This document shows positions 8,235-16,460 of a stretch of DNA of 64,000 bases, in pieces (within the stretch, counting starts at the first letter, position 1; each line of letters starts with the position of its first letter). Origin of the DNA: UBA699 sp050261915. GTDB lineage: Bacteria > Bacillota > Clostridia > Clostridiales > Clostridiaceae. The stretch covers positions 40,557 to 104,556 of the forward strand of contig JBLNDT010000052.1 of the NCBI GenBank assembly GCA_050261915.1, given 5' to 3'. The notes beneath the pieces were generated by a model, which was given only the letters and a program-made list of their open reading frames with translations, ran no database searches and was not told where the DNA came from. Both the position numbers and the translations under genes were made by a program.

Positions 8235-9335
8235 TTGGTTAAAGCTAGACGGAAGGTATTATATTTCATATTATTAAAACTGCTGATTCTGTGCCTTTTA
8301 GTTCCTGTATCCTGCAGTAAAAATAAAGAAAATGCGGGCGGGGGAGGGGGAAACTTTGACATAAAGGCAGCTTCAAACGTGGCAGAAGCATACATGAAAT
8401 CAGTTGAAAAAGGAAATATGGAAAATGCAAAAAAATATTATTCAAAAAAGCTCCAAGAGGGCTCTGAGGATAAAGAAAATAAGGATTTTATAATAACCGG
8501 GTTTAATATAACTGAAGCTACTAAAGTTGGGGATAGCGGAATGTTTAAAATAAGAGTGGCAAGGTCCAGCACAAAGGAGTCCTATGCTGCTCTGGATGAA
8601 TATATAGTAAAAGTTATTAAGGAAGGGTTTGACTATAAAATTGATGACACGAAAAACAATCCATTGAAGGAAGCATTCCTTGTATATGGAAAGATAAGAC
8701 TTAAATCAAAAAATAATGTGGATACCAGTCTCCTTTTTGATCTAGATAGTGTGCCTAACTTTGCATTTTCGAAGGATGACAAAACCAATACTGATAAGCT
8801 TCCTGTTCCTAAAAGCAAATTTGACATGATGGCATTTTCCTATGATGGAAACAAAATTATATTAACAACTTCCGATACTGGTTTTTTTGTGGGTTATGTT
8901 AAGATAGATGAGTCTAAAGAGGTTCAGGGAAGTGATGATAGTTCAGGGAAAAAGAGCAATGGAGACAGCAGCGGGCAAGGTACTACTGCAAAGGAAAAAC
9001 CAGTAGGAAAAGAGCTGATGGTACTTGATGTAATTAAAGACAGCAAAATTGATTTTATTACATTTTCACAAGATGAAAAATATATAGCTATGGAATATAA
9101 TAAAGCCTCCACTGGAAAAATACTTAGAATATATAAATCTAATAATGGAGATTTGATTAAGTATGATTTTGAGAAAAATTTTCCTGCAGCCAAGGTAAAT
9201 ATTGATTACTCATACTTTGATAAGGATACTTTATACTTTGAAGTTTCACCAAAAACGCAAGGTGATAACTCCCTTAAGGACTATGTGGGGAAATGGGAGC
9301 TAGACCTAAAGGAACTTAAGGCAAAAAAAGTATGA
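8235..9335 (+). CDS. Probable secreted lipoprotein with beta-propeller-like C-terminal region
   Basis: About 366 residues. The N-terminus has a basic stretch (KARRK), a hydrophobic core (VLYFILLKLLILCLLV) and PVSC, which looks like a lipoprotein signal, although proline at -3 is unusual for a lipobox. A glycine run (AGGGGGN) follows the cysteine as a flexible tether. Residues 35-160 resemble an NTF2-like module (AEAYMKSVEKGNMENAKKYY). The rest has repeated strand patterns (MAFSYDGNKIILTT; ITFSQDEKYIAMEY) like WD40/PD40 propeller blades, interrupted by a Ser/Gly/Asp-rich loop. I chose the TTG at 8235 because AGAAGGTG lies six bases upstream. In-frame ATGs at 8205 and 8217 have poorer sites. 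The function is unknown; it is presumably anchored on the outer face of the membrane. Confidence 0.75.
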   Translation: MVKARRKVLYFILLKLLILCLLVPVSCSKNKENAGGGGGNFDIKAASNVAEAYMKSVEKGNMENAKKYYSKKLQEGSEDKENKDFIITGFNITEATKVGDSGMFKIRVARSSTKESYAALDEYIVKVIKEGFDYKIDDTKNNPLKEAFLVYGKIRLKSKNNVDTSLLFDLDSVPNFAFSKDDKTNTDKLPVPKSKFDMMAFSYDGNKIILTTSDTGFFVGYVKIDESKEVQGSDDSSGKKSNGDSSGQGTTAKEKPVGKELMVLDVIKDSKIDFITFSQDEKYIAMEYNKASTGKILRIYKSNNGDLIKYDFEKNFPAAKVNIDYSYFDKDTLYFEVSPKTQGDNSLKDYVGKWELDLKELKAKKV

Positions 9336-9341
9336 TATAAT
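9333..9341 (+). promoter_or_regulatory. Extended -10 promoter for the TIGR01212 gene
   Basis: TGATATAAT immediately after the lipoprotein stop codon, 29 bases before the next ATG. No clear -35 is visible, so this would rely on the TGn extension. Confidence 0.4.
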
Positions 9342-9369
9342 GTAATAAATTAATCTGAAGGAGAGAATT

Positions 9370-10323
9370 ATGGACTGGGGAGATAAAAGATACTATTCAT
9401 TAAACAGCTTTCTTAGAAATAAATTTAACTGCAAGGTATATAAAATATCCCTTGATCCAGGTTTTTCCTGCCCAAACAGAGACGGAAAGATAAGTTCAGG
9501 TGGCTGCATATTCTGCAGTGAAAGGGGCTCTGGAGACTATGCAGGGAGCAGCAGCCTTTCAATTCATGACCAATTTGCACATATAAAAAATATTATGAGC
9601 AAAAAATGGAAGGAAGGAAAATATATAGCCTATTTTCAGGCCTATACAAATACTTACGCACCAGTGGGCGTGCTCCGAAAAAAGTATGAAGAGGCATTAA
9701 GTGAAGAAAATGTGGCGGCTCTTGCTATAGCCACCAGGCCTGACTGCCTTCAGAAGGAGGTACTTGACCTTCTAGAGGAACTTAGTAAGAAAACATATTT
9801 ATGGGTGGAACTAGGTCTTCAAACTGCAAATGAAAATACTGCTTTTAAGATAAACAGAGGGTACAAACTTCCCGTTTTTGAAGAGGCACTTAATAACCTC
9901 AGGGCTAGGGGAATAGATGTGGTTTGTCATGTTATTTTTGGCCTTCCAGGAGAAAATAGAGAGGACATGCTTAATACAATAAAATACCTGGCTGGTAAGG
10001 ACATACAAGGAATTAAGCTTCATCTACTTCATCTAATGAAGGACACCCCCATGGTAGAGCTTTATAACTCGGGAGAACTTAAGTTTTTAGGTCAGGATGA
10101 ATATGTGGAGATTATATGCAAAGCAATTGCGCTATTGCCTAAAAATATTGTTATTCACAGGCTTACCGGGGATGCTCCAAGGAACCTTTTAATTGGGCCT
10201 ATGTGGAGCCTTAAAAAGTGGGAAGTCTTAAATGCTATAGATGATTATCTAAGAGACAATAACATATATCAAGGATGTGATTATATTGAAGCTGGACATA
10301 ATATTATCAGCAGGGGAAATTAA
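9370..10323 (+). CDS. Radical SAM protein, YhcC/TIGR01212 type
   Basis: A 317-residue radical SAM protein. The N-terminus (DKRYYSLNSFLRNKF) and the long-spaced cysteine motif CPNRDGKISSGGCIFC are diagnostic of the TIGR01212/YhcC family, in place of the usual CxxxCxxC. Later blocks ALAIATRPDCL, WVELGLQTAN, HVIFGLPGE and KLHLLHLMKDT also match. In some bacteria the yhcC neighbourhood suggests a link to glutamate synthase or tRNA work, but its substrate is not established. The ATG follows AAGGAGAG. The downstream comB-like gene overlaps its end by about 38 bases, so the two are translationally coupled. Confidence 0.9.
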   Translation: MDWGDKRYYSLNSFLRNKFNCKVYKISLDPGFSCPNRDGKISSGGCIFCSERGSGDYAGSSSLSIHDQFAHIKNIMSKKWKEGKYIAYFQAYTNTYAPVGVLRKKYEEALSEENVAALAIATRPDCLQKEVLDLLEELSKKTYLWVELGLQTANENTAFKINRGYKLPVFEEALNNLRARGIDVVCHVIFGLPGENREDMLNTIKYLAGKDIQGIKLHLLHLMKDTPMVELYNSGELKFLGQDEYVEIICKAIALLPKNIVIHRLTGDAPRNLLIGPMWSLKKWEVLNAIDDYLRDNNIYQGCDYIEAGHNIISRGN

Positions 10324-10987
10324 GGAAGACAAAATTAAGGATAAAACAGTGGTGGTTATAGATGTGTTTAGGGCAACCTCTGTTATAATAACTGCAATAA
10401 AAAATGGGTGCAAAGAACTGATTCCAGTTTTGACAACTGAGGAGGCCTTTCAAATAAAAGAACAAAGCAGCTGTCTCCTATGTGGAGAAAGAAATGCTGT
10501 TAAGGTACACGGTTTTGATTTGTCAAATTCACCCTTGGAATATACTAAGGATAAAATTTTTAATAAGACCATTGTGTTAAGTACTACAAATGGAACAAGA
10601 GCAGTAAAGGGATGCAATGGGGCAAGAAACCTCTTAATTGGAGGGATTATTAATGGACAAGCTGTGGCGGAAAAAGCAATTGAGCTTAATAATGATGTGG
10701 TTGTAGTAAATGCAGGCACTGGAGGAAGTTTTTCCATTGATGATTTTATCTCAAGCGGTTTTATAATTTCTGCAATTATTGAAATTAAAGAGGATGTCCA
10801 GTTAACAGATGTAGCAAAAACTGCACTGTACATTTATGAAAATAACAAAGGTATTACTGAATTTATAAAAAATGCAGCTCATTATGAAAGAATGAAAGAA
10901 CTAAAGCTTTTTGATGACCTTGATTATTGCTGCCAAAAAAATATAACCTCTGTGGTGCCTGAGGTTATAAATGGAAGAATAAAATAA
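10286..10987 (+). CDS. comB: ComB family protein (probable 2-phosphosulfolactate phosphatase)
   Basis: A 233-residue protein of the ComB family, which dephosphorylates 2-phosphosulfolactate in coenzyme M synthesis in methanogens; in spore-formers a homologue belongs to a sulfolactate pathway. Visible family blocks are KLDIILSAGEIKE, TVVVIDVFRATSVIITAI, LCGERNAVKVHGFDLSNSP, TTNGTRAV and VVVNAGTGGSFSIDDF. The family normally begins MK(I/L)D, which fixes the start at the TTG at 10286, with AAGGA about ten bases upstream; a GTG nine bases earlier is too close to that site. It overlaps the preceding radical SAM gene. No other coenzyme M or sulfolactate gene is visible here, so the real substrate is an open question. 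Confidence 0.8.
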   Translation: MKLDIILSAGEIKEDKIKDKTVVVIDVFRATSVIITAIKNGCKELIPVLTTEEAFQIKEQSSCLLCGERNAVKVHGFDLSNSPLEYTKDKIFNKTIVLSTTNGTRAVKGCNGARNLLIGGIINGQAVAEKAIELNNDVVVVNAGTGGSFSIDDFISSGFIISAIIEIKEDVQLTDVAKTALYIYENNKGITEFIKNAAHYERMKELKLFDDLDYCCQKNITSVVPEVINGRIK

Positions 10988-11005
10988 AGCCAGGAAATCC
11001 TGGCT
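10988..11005. terminator. Hairpin between convergent comB and the methyltransferase gene
   Basis: AGCCAGG and CCTGGCT with a four-base AAAT loop. It overlaps the methyltransferase stop codon and lacks a T run on either side, so it is a weak or processing-type terminator. Confidence 0.5.
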
Positions 11006-12179
11006 AAACAACTTGAAAAATATAAAACTTTAAATAATAGGATTCATCCGAATTCCAAAGGATTGGATGATCCGGAGATTGGGTTCTAAACTCCACCTGC
11101 CTTAATAGCCTTCTGGCGTCTTTTGCCGCATCTGCAATGGTGTCCTTGAACAAATCAGGATTCATAAAGTGGGAACAGGAACAGGTTATTAAATATCCAC
11201 CTGGTTTTACAAGCTTTAATCCTCTAAGGTTTATTTCCTTGTAACCTCTTACCGCACTGTTTATAGTTGATCTTGATTTTGTGAAGGCAGGAGGATCAAG
11301 TATAACTACGTCATATCTTCTTCCTTTCTTAACCCATTCGTGAAGCACATCAAAGGCATTACAACACTGAAATTTAACTGTGTCAGAAAGATTGTTTAGT
11401 GCTGCATTCCTTGAAGCTTCTTCTACAGCAAGCTCTGATATATCTATTCCAAGTACGCTTTTTGCACCTGCAATACCAGCATTTAAAGCAAAGGAGCCTG
11501 TATGGGTGAAGCAGTCAAGCACATCTGCATCCTTGCAGATTTTGTGTATGGCCTTTCTATTGTCCTTCTGATCTAGAAAAAAACCTGTTTTTTGGCCGTT
11601 TTCAAGATCCACCATGTATTTAACGCCGTTTTCGCAGATTTCAACTCTTGTATCAAAGGGCTCTGTAAGGAATCCTTTTACTTGTTCCATACCTTCAAGT
11701 TCCCTAACTCTTACGTCGCTTCTTTCATATATTCCCTTGGCATTGTATTCATCTTTGAGAATTTTTACGATTGTATCCTTATATTTATCTATTCCTAGAG
11801 CTAGAGACTGGATAACATAGTAATCTTCATATTTATCTATTATCATTCCCGGCATAAAATCTGCTTCTCCAAAAACAAATCTGCAGCTGGAAGTATCTAT
11901 AACTTTTTGTCTGTATTCCCAAGCATTTCTTAATCTCTTTCTAAAAAATTCCTCATCAATATTCTCCTCTTTATCACGAGTAAGCATTCTAATAGCTATT
12001 TTTGAGGCATCATTAATAAAGCCTTTTCCAATAAGGCTGTCTTTGAAATTATACACATCCACAATATCTCCGTTAGTGTATTCACCGTCATAACCTTCTA
12101 TTTCATTAGTGTACACCCATGGATGACCATTTTCTGTTTTTCTTCCCATACCTTTTTTAAGGTAAAATTTACATGACAT
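11004..12179 (-). CDS. Class I SAM-dependent rRNA methyltransferase, RlmI/COG1092 type
   Basis: A 391-residue cytoplasmic methyltransferase, probably making a 5-methylcytosine in 23S rRNA. An N-terminal PUA domain (residues about 2-75: FYLKKGMGRKTENGHPWVYTNEI) is followed by a linker EEHVVYB-like fold (FVFGEADFMPGMIIDKY). The Rossmann methyltransferase domain has VLDCFTHTGSFALNAG (SAM loop), VLGIDISELAVEEA and VVILDPPAFTKS, where DPPAF is the target-base motif. A catalytic cysteine is probably in TCSCSHFM. Target specificity cannot be read from sequence. The ATG at 12177-12179 follows GGGAGGTAGG. It is transcribed alone, divergent from the ABC-F gene. Confidence 0.88.
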   Translation of the reverse strand: MSCKFYLKKGMGRKTENGHPWVYTNEIEGYDGEYTNGDIVDVYNFKDSLIGKGFINDASKIAIRMLTRDKEENIDEEFFRKRLRNAWEYRQKVIDTSSCRFVFGEADFMPGMIIDKYEDYYVIQSLALGIDKYKDTIVKILKDEYNAKGIYERSDVRVRELEGMEQVKGFLTEPFDTRVEICENGVKYMVDLENGQKTGFFLDQKDNRKAIHKICKDADVLDCFTHTGSFALNAGIAGAKSVLGIDISELAVEEASRNAALNNLSDTVKFQCCNAFDVLHEWVKKGRRYDVVILDPPAFTKSRSTINSAVRGYKEINLRGLKLVKPGGYLITCSCSHFMNPDLFKDTIADAAKDARRLLRQVEFRTQSPDHPILWNSDESYYLKFYIFQVV

Positions 12180-12305
12180 TGACCTACCTCCCTTTATTCA
12201 TATTGTAGTATATCATATAAACATTATTAAAAAAATCCTTTGACAGAGCATATTAAAATAAATTAAACTAATTTATGTGTGAAAAAATTTAAGGAGAGAA
12301 TAGAT

Positions 12306-13862
12306 TTGAGTATTTTAACTGTAAAAAACATAAGTCACGGCTTTGGAGATCGTGCTATTTTTGAGGATGTTTCCTTTAGGTTTCTAAAAGGAGAGCACGT
12401 AGGACTAATTGGAGCAAATGGTGAAGGTAAATCAACCTTTATGAATATAATCACAGGTAAGCTGATGCCGGATGAAGGTGATATTGAGTGGTCTAACAGA
12501 GTCAGAGTTGGATATCTTGACCAGCACACCCAGCTGGAAAAGGGAAGCACCATAAGAGATGTATTAAAGGGAGCTTTTAAATATTTATTTGATCTTGAAG
12601 AGGAGATGCTGGCCATTACTGAAAAAATGGGAACAGCAGATTCTGAGGAGCTTGAAAAACTTCTGGAGGACATGGGCACAATACAGGATATGCTTGATCA
12701 TAATGGATTTTATATTATTGATGCCAAGATAGAAGAAGTTGCTGCAGGACTTGGATTAAAGGATGTAGGTCTGGATAAGGATGTAGATGACCTTAGCGGA
12801 GGACAGAGAACAAAGGTACTCCTAGCAAAATTGCTCCTTGAGGTTCCAGATATACTTCTACTAGACGAGCCTACAAACTATCTAGATGAACAGCATATTG
12901 AGTGGCTTAAAAGATATCTGCAGAATTATGAAAATGCATTTATATTGATATCCCATGACATACCTTTCTTAAATAGTGTTATAAACCTTATTTATCATAT
13001 GGAAAACAAAAAACTTACAAGGTATGTTGGGGATTACGACAACTTTATAAGAATATATGAAGCAAATAAAAAACAGCTTGAGGCAGCCTATGACAGACAA
13101 CAGCAGGAAATAGCAAGGCTCGAGGACTTCGTAGCGAGAAACAAGGCTAGGGTAGCCACCACAGGTATGGCAAAATCAAGACAAAAGAAGCTTGATAAAA
13201 TGGAAAGAATTGAACTTCCAAAGGAAAAGATAAAGCCTGAATTTAATTTCAAAACTGCAAGAGCCAGCGGGAAAAAGATATTTGAAACAAATGATCTTGT
13301 AATAGGCTATGACTCACCATTAAGCAAGCCAATTAATGTATTAATGGAAAGAGGGGACAAAATTGCATTAATAGGTGCTAATGGGCTTGGTAAAACAACC
13401 CTTCTTAAAAGCCTCCTTGGAAAAATAAAGCCTATTTCAGGAAATGTAGAATTAGGTGACTATCAATATATAGGATATTTTGAACAAGAAATTAAGGAAG
13501 CAAATTATAATACCTGCATAGAGGAAGTTTGGCAGGAATTTCCTTCATATACCCAGTATCAAATAAGAGCAGCCCTTGCAAAATGCGGACTTACTACAAA
13601 GCATATTGAAAGCAAGATACTTGTTTTAAGCGGTGGAGAACAGGCAAAGGTGAGACTTTGCAAGCTTTTAAACAGGGAAACTAACATATTGATCCTAGAT
13701 GAGCCTACAAATCATTTAGATGTTGATGCAAAGGAAGAATTAAAAAGAGCCTTAAAGGAATACAAGGGAAGTATACTTTTGGTATGCCATGAACCTGAAT
13801 TTTACAGGGATGTTGTTACACAGGTTTGGAATTGTGAAGATTGGACAACTAAAACTTGCTAA
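12306..13862 (+). CDS. ABC-F family ATPase (ribosome-associated, no transmembrane domain)
   Basis: A 518-residue protein with two ABC ATPase domains and no membrane segment. Walker A motifs are GANGEGKST and GANGLGKTT, signatures LSGGQ and LSGGEQ, and Walker B segments LLLDEPTNYLD and LILDEPTNHLD. The linker between them (from DRQQQEIARLEDFVARNKAR to MAKSRQKKLDKME) is the basic helical hairpin of ABC-F proteins that reaches into the ribosomal E site. It looks like the housekeeping YkpA/YbiT group, not a drug-resistance type; no leader peptide or attenuator is visible upstream. The TTG start at 12306 is chosen because AAGGAG lies nine bases before it and the family begins with a residue pattern SILTVKNIS. 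Confidence 0.88.
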   Translation: MSILTVKNISHGFGDRAIFEDVSFRFLKGEHVGLIGANGEGKSTFMNIITGKLMPDEGDIEWSNRVRVGYLDQHTQLEKGSTIRDVLKGAFKYLFDLEEEMLAITEKMGTADSEELEKLLEDMGTIQDMLDHNGFYIIDAKIEEVAAGLGLKDVGLDKDVDDLSGGQRTKVLLAKLLLEVPDILLLDEPTNYLDEQHIEWLKRYLQNYENAFILISHDIPFLNSVINLIYHMENKKLTRYVGDYDNFIRIYEANKKQLEAAYDRQQQEIARLEDFVARNKARVATTGMAKSRQKKLDKMERIELPKEKIKPEFNFKTARASGKKIFETNDLVIGYDSPLSKPINVLMERGDKIALIGANGLGKTTLLKSLLGKIKPISGNVELGDYQYIGYFEQEIKEANYNTCIEEVWQEFPSYTQYQIRAALAKCGLTTKHIESKILVLSGGEQAKVRLCKLLNRETNILILDEPTNHLDVDAKEELKRALKEYKGSILLVCHEPEFYRDVVTQVWNCEDWTTKTC

Positions 13863-13888
13863 AGTTTTAACACCACAAAACACTAAAA

Positions 13889-13906
13889 TATGCTATAATT
13901 AGCATA
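13889..13906 (+). promoter_or_regulatory. 18-bp perfect palindrome enclosing an extended -10 box
   Basis: TATGCTA-TAAT-TAGCATA is a perfect inverted repeat. It contains TGCTATAAT, an extended -10 promoter element. No good -35 is present. It lies after the ABC-F gene and just before the terminator at 13928, so a transcript from it would be either a 50-60-base RNA or, on readthrough, the GGDEF mRNA. Confidence 0.4.
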
Positions 13907-13927
13907 TTGAAAATATAGGATATTTAT

Positions 13928-13960
13928 GAGCATCTGTTTTTCAATAGATGCTCTATTTTT
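13928..13960 (+). terminator. Terminator downstream of the ABC-F gene
   Basis: GAGCATCT and AGATGCTC form an 8-bp stem with a 10-base loop, followed by TATTTTT. Confidence 0.85.
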
Positions 13961-14034
13961 AATATTAAATTTTAATGCAAATAAGCTGTAATTATTTTAT
14001 TTGAAATCTAAGGCTTATGCGGAAAGGACAATCC

Positions 14035-15141
14035 TTGAGTATTTTTTCTTTATTAATTGTTTTGGAAGTGCTGCTTATTAATTCATACACTACCTATACA
14101 TGCTCAAAAAAGAAAAAGTTAAAGTTAGGTACTTTGTTTTTAGTGGGGGGTGCTACGGTAGTTGTGTCTGTTTTGATGCTTTCTATCCTCTCAGGAATAT
14201 CTAATTATTCTGAGGGAAAGGGCATTTTTATGCTGTGCACTTTTTTATATTTGCTTCCACTAAAATATTTATTTGATCTTTCCTTAAAGAACATGGTAAT
14301 AATTATGTCATCATCATGGATATATACAATGTTTATATTTGCATTTTCATTTAGAGTTGGATATTTGTTCTCCTCAGAACACTTTCTGTTTTTGGTTTTT
14401 CTTATTCAAACCTTTCTTTATGTAATAACCTTTGCATTTTATCATAAGTTTATAAATAGAATATTTGTATATATTCTTAGAAATATAGATAATAAAATGA
14501 TTAATTCCCTTGTAGTAATAAGTTTTTCATGGTTCTTTATAATTTTCCTGCTTAACTTTACCTTATCTGAAGGGGATTCACTGGTGTTAGCAATCTTTAT
14601 GCTTTTTGTTATAATAATAAATGCCATATTGTCTTATCAATTGGTTTACAAATTGGTATCTGTAAACAACAAGGCTAAGGAGTTAAGTCAAATAACGCAA
14701 ATTGACACCCTGACTCAATTGAAAAATCGTGAAGGATTTTTAAAAGATGTATTTCCTAAAATAGATAATAACGAATGTTTTACCATTATATTTATGGATT
14801 TGGACAACTTTAAACAAGTTAATGATAATTTTGGCCATGCTGTAGGAGATGCGTACCTGGTTGAGTTTGTAAAAAAAGTAAAGGCAAGTATGAATAAAGA
14901 AGATGGCTTTTATCGACTCCATGGAGATGAGTTTGTTTTGCTTATTGATGGGTGCCGTGTAGAAAGAATCTGCAGAAGAGTCGAGGGCATGGAATTTTTA
15001 ATTACTCCAGAGGGAGTTTCTTTTAAAGGAATTAGTTATGGATATGCCACCTTCCCTGAGGATGGGACAACCATAAGCGACTTGATGCATTTGGCAGATT
15101 TTAGAATGTACCAAAAGAAAAAAGTAAAGCACAATAAATAG
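14035..15141 (+). CDS. Membrane-anchored GGDEF-domain protein with HGDEF signature
   Basis: About 368 residues. Six or seven hydrophobic segments in the first 215 residues form a membrane sensor module of unknown type. The GGDEF domain follows (DTLTQLKNREGF, FMDLDNFKQVNDNFGHAVGD, then RLHGDEFVLL, ending YGYATFPEDG and ADFRMYQKKK). Diguanylate cyclases make c-di-GMP from GTP. Here the signature reads H-G-D-E-F instead of G-G-D-E-F, and the I-site RxxD position reads NKED, so product inhibition is unlikely and activity is uncertain. I favour the TTG at 14035, six bases after GGAAAGGA; an ATG at 14017 is also possible. It is a single-gene unit with a strong terminator. Confidence 0.85.
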   Translation: MSIFSLLIVLEVLLINSYTTYTCSKKKKLKLGTLFLVGGATVVVSVLMLSILSGISNYSEGKGIFMLCTFLYLLPLKYLFDLSLKNMVIIMSSSWIYTMFIFAFSFRVGYLFSSEHFLFLVFLIQTFLYVITFAFYHKFINRIFVYILRNIDNKMINSLVVISFSWFFIIFLLNFTLSEGDSLVLAIFMLFVIIINAILSYQLVYKLVSVNNKAKELSQITQIDTLTQLKNREGFLKDVFPKIDNNECFTIIFMDLDNFKQVNDNFGHAVGDAYLVEFVKKVKASMNKEDGFYRLHGDEFVLLIDGCRVERICRRVEGMEFLITPEGVSFKGISYGYATFPEDGTTISDLMHLADFRMYQKKKVKHNK

Positions 15142-15174
15142 TACTATCTGAATAAATTCAGATAGTATTTTTTT
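15142..15174 (+). terminator. Terminator of the GGDEF gene
   Basis: TACTATCTGAA and TTCAGATAGTA make a perfect 11-bp stem with a TAAA loop, followed by seven T. Confidence 0.92.
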
Positions 15175-15189
15175 ACAGATAAAAATTTG

Positions 15190-15220
15190 TTGACCCTCAC
15201 ATGATGTGATAGTGTAATAT
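15190..15220 (+). promoter_or_regulatory. MerR-type promoter/operator with 19-bp spacer
   Basis: TTGACC (15190-15195), a 19-base spacer and TAATAT (15215-15220). The over-long spacer contains an imperfect dyad CTCACAT-GAT-GTGATAG. This is the known architecture of MerR-family target promoters, which are untwisted by the activated regulator. It lies 50 bases before the MerR gene, so autoregulation is the likely meaning. Confidence 0.75.
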
Positions 15221-15270
15221 AAAAACATAGCTATAAAATATCTGCTGGCAGAGCAATAGGAGGTACAACC

Positions 15271-16443
15271 ATGAAAACAGTAAAACAGGTGTCAGAACTA
15301 ACAGGTATAAGTATCCGCATGCTGCATTACTATGATGAGATAGACCTGTTAAATCCTAGTAAAGTTACAGAAGCGGGATACAGGCTTTATGATGATGAAA
15401 CCCTTGTAACTTTACAGCAAATTTTATTTTTCAAAGAAATTGATATACCTCTAAAAGAAATTAAAAGCATCATGGACAGCCCTTATTTTAATAAAAAGCA
15501 GACTTTGGAAAATCAAAAAAAGCTGATTGTTATGAAGAGGGATAGACTTAATAGTTTGATTGAGCTGATAGATAAAACCTTAAAAGGAGTTGATACAATG
15601 AGCTTTAAAGAATTTGATATGACTGAATATTTTAATGTGCTGGAGGAGTTTAAACAGGAAAATTTGGATAAAGTAATAAGTCAGTTTGGAAGTGTAGATA
15701 AATTTGATAAAATCATTGAAAAAATGAAGGAAAAAGAAGAAGAGCTTGGGGCGATGGCTATTAAGGAGTATGGAAGTATAGGAAAATATGCTGAAGCTGT
15801 GAAGAATAATTTGAATAATTCCGTTGCTATAATAAAAGCTGAACAAATTGATGAGTTCAAAAACGACTTTCTTAATGACAGGAACCCAATATTAAAAGAA
15901 CTATTTATTAAGCTCACAAAAGACCTAAGTAAAGATCCTTCATCATTAGAAATACAAGAACTTGCTGCTAATATAACCAGCAGGGTTAAAGAGGATTATG
16001 AAGCATTTAAAGGTGAGCTGGGAGATTATTATTGGTACACTATGGTACGACTTTACTTAATGTATCCTGACTGGATAGAGGAAGTTGATAAAAAATATGG
16101 CAGTGGAGGTTCCAAGTTCATTGGAGAAGCTTTGAAAATTTATTTAGGGGATTATGAGCCTAAAATAGAAGTGCTTTATAAAAAACTTACAGCAGATATA
16201 AGCAAAGATGCCTCTTCTGAGGAAATTCAGCAAATTATTTCTGAAATAGTAGATGAAACGCAAAAACAGCATGAGACTTTGAAAATAGATGTTGGTGAAA
16301 ATTATTGGAGTTATCGAGCAGAACAATATTTAGCAGAGCCTGTTTTAGTAAAAGCAATAGATAAGAAATATGGAACTGGTGCATCCAATTTCATCGGAGA
16401 AGCTTTAAAATTTTATATGGAAAAAAATAAAAAGGCTGATTAA
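15271..16443 (+). CDS. MerR-family regulator (TipAL-like) with a duplicated C-terminal TipAS-type domain
   Basis: A 390-residue regulator. Residues 1-70 are a MerR winged helix (MKTVKQVSELTGISIRMLHY, YDEIDLL, AGYRLYDDETL). A coiled-coil dimerisation helix follows to about 105, then a ligand-binding TipAS/albicidin-binding region. The usual TipAL protein is about 250 residues. Here the last helical module occurs twice: about 208-293 and 299-384 align end to end (both contain KKYG, FIGEALK, and SKDxSS), roughly 45 percent identical by eye. Other TipAS proteins bind thiopeptides or hydrophobic drugs; the ligand here is unknown. The ATG follows GGAGGT. The 19-bp-spacer promoter just upstream indicates self-activation. 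No adjacent resistance or efflux gene is seen. Confidence 0.87.
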   Translation: MKTVKQVSELTGISIRMLHYYDEIDLLNPSKVTEAGYRLYDDETLVTLQQILFFKEIDIPLKEIKSIMDSPYFNKKQTLENQKKLIVMKRDRLNSLIELIDKTLKGVDTMSFKEFDMTEYFNVLEEFKQENLDKVISQFGSVDKFDKIIEKMKEKEEELGAMAIKEYGSIGKYAEAVKNNLNNSVAIIKAEQIDEFKNDFLNDRNPILKELFIKLTKDLSKDPSSLEIQELAANITSRVKEDYEAFKGELGDYYWYTMVRLYLMYPDWIEEVDKKYGSGGSKFIGEALKIYLGDYEPKIEVLYKKLTADISKDASSEEIQQIISEIVDETQKQHETLKIDVGENYWSYRAEQYLAEPVLVKAIDKKYGTGASNFIGEALKFYMEKNKKAD

Positions 16444-16456
16444 AAATCAGCCTTTT
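16430..16456. terminator. Bidirectional terminator between the MerR and aminotransferase genes
   Basis: AAAAGGCTGAT and ATCAGCCTTTT form a perfect 11-bp stem with a five-base loop. It has A and T runs on its two sides, so it can serve both convergent genes, and it includes the MerR stop codon. Confidence 0.88.
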
Positions 16457-16460
16457 ATAA

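Noticed and set aside
12306..13862. ABC-F antibiotic-resistance protein with attenuator leader
   Set aside because: No leader peptide or hairpin precedes the gene, and the linker looks like that of housekeeping ABC-F proteins.
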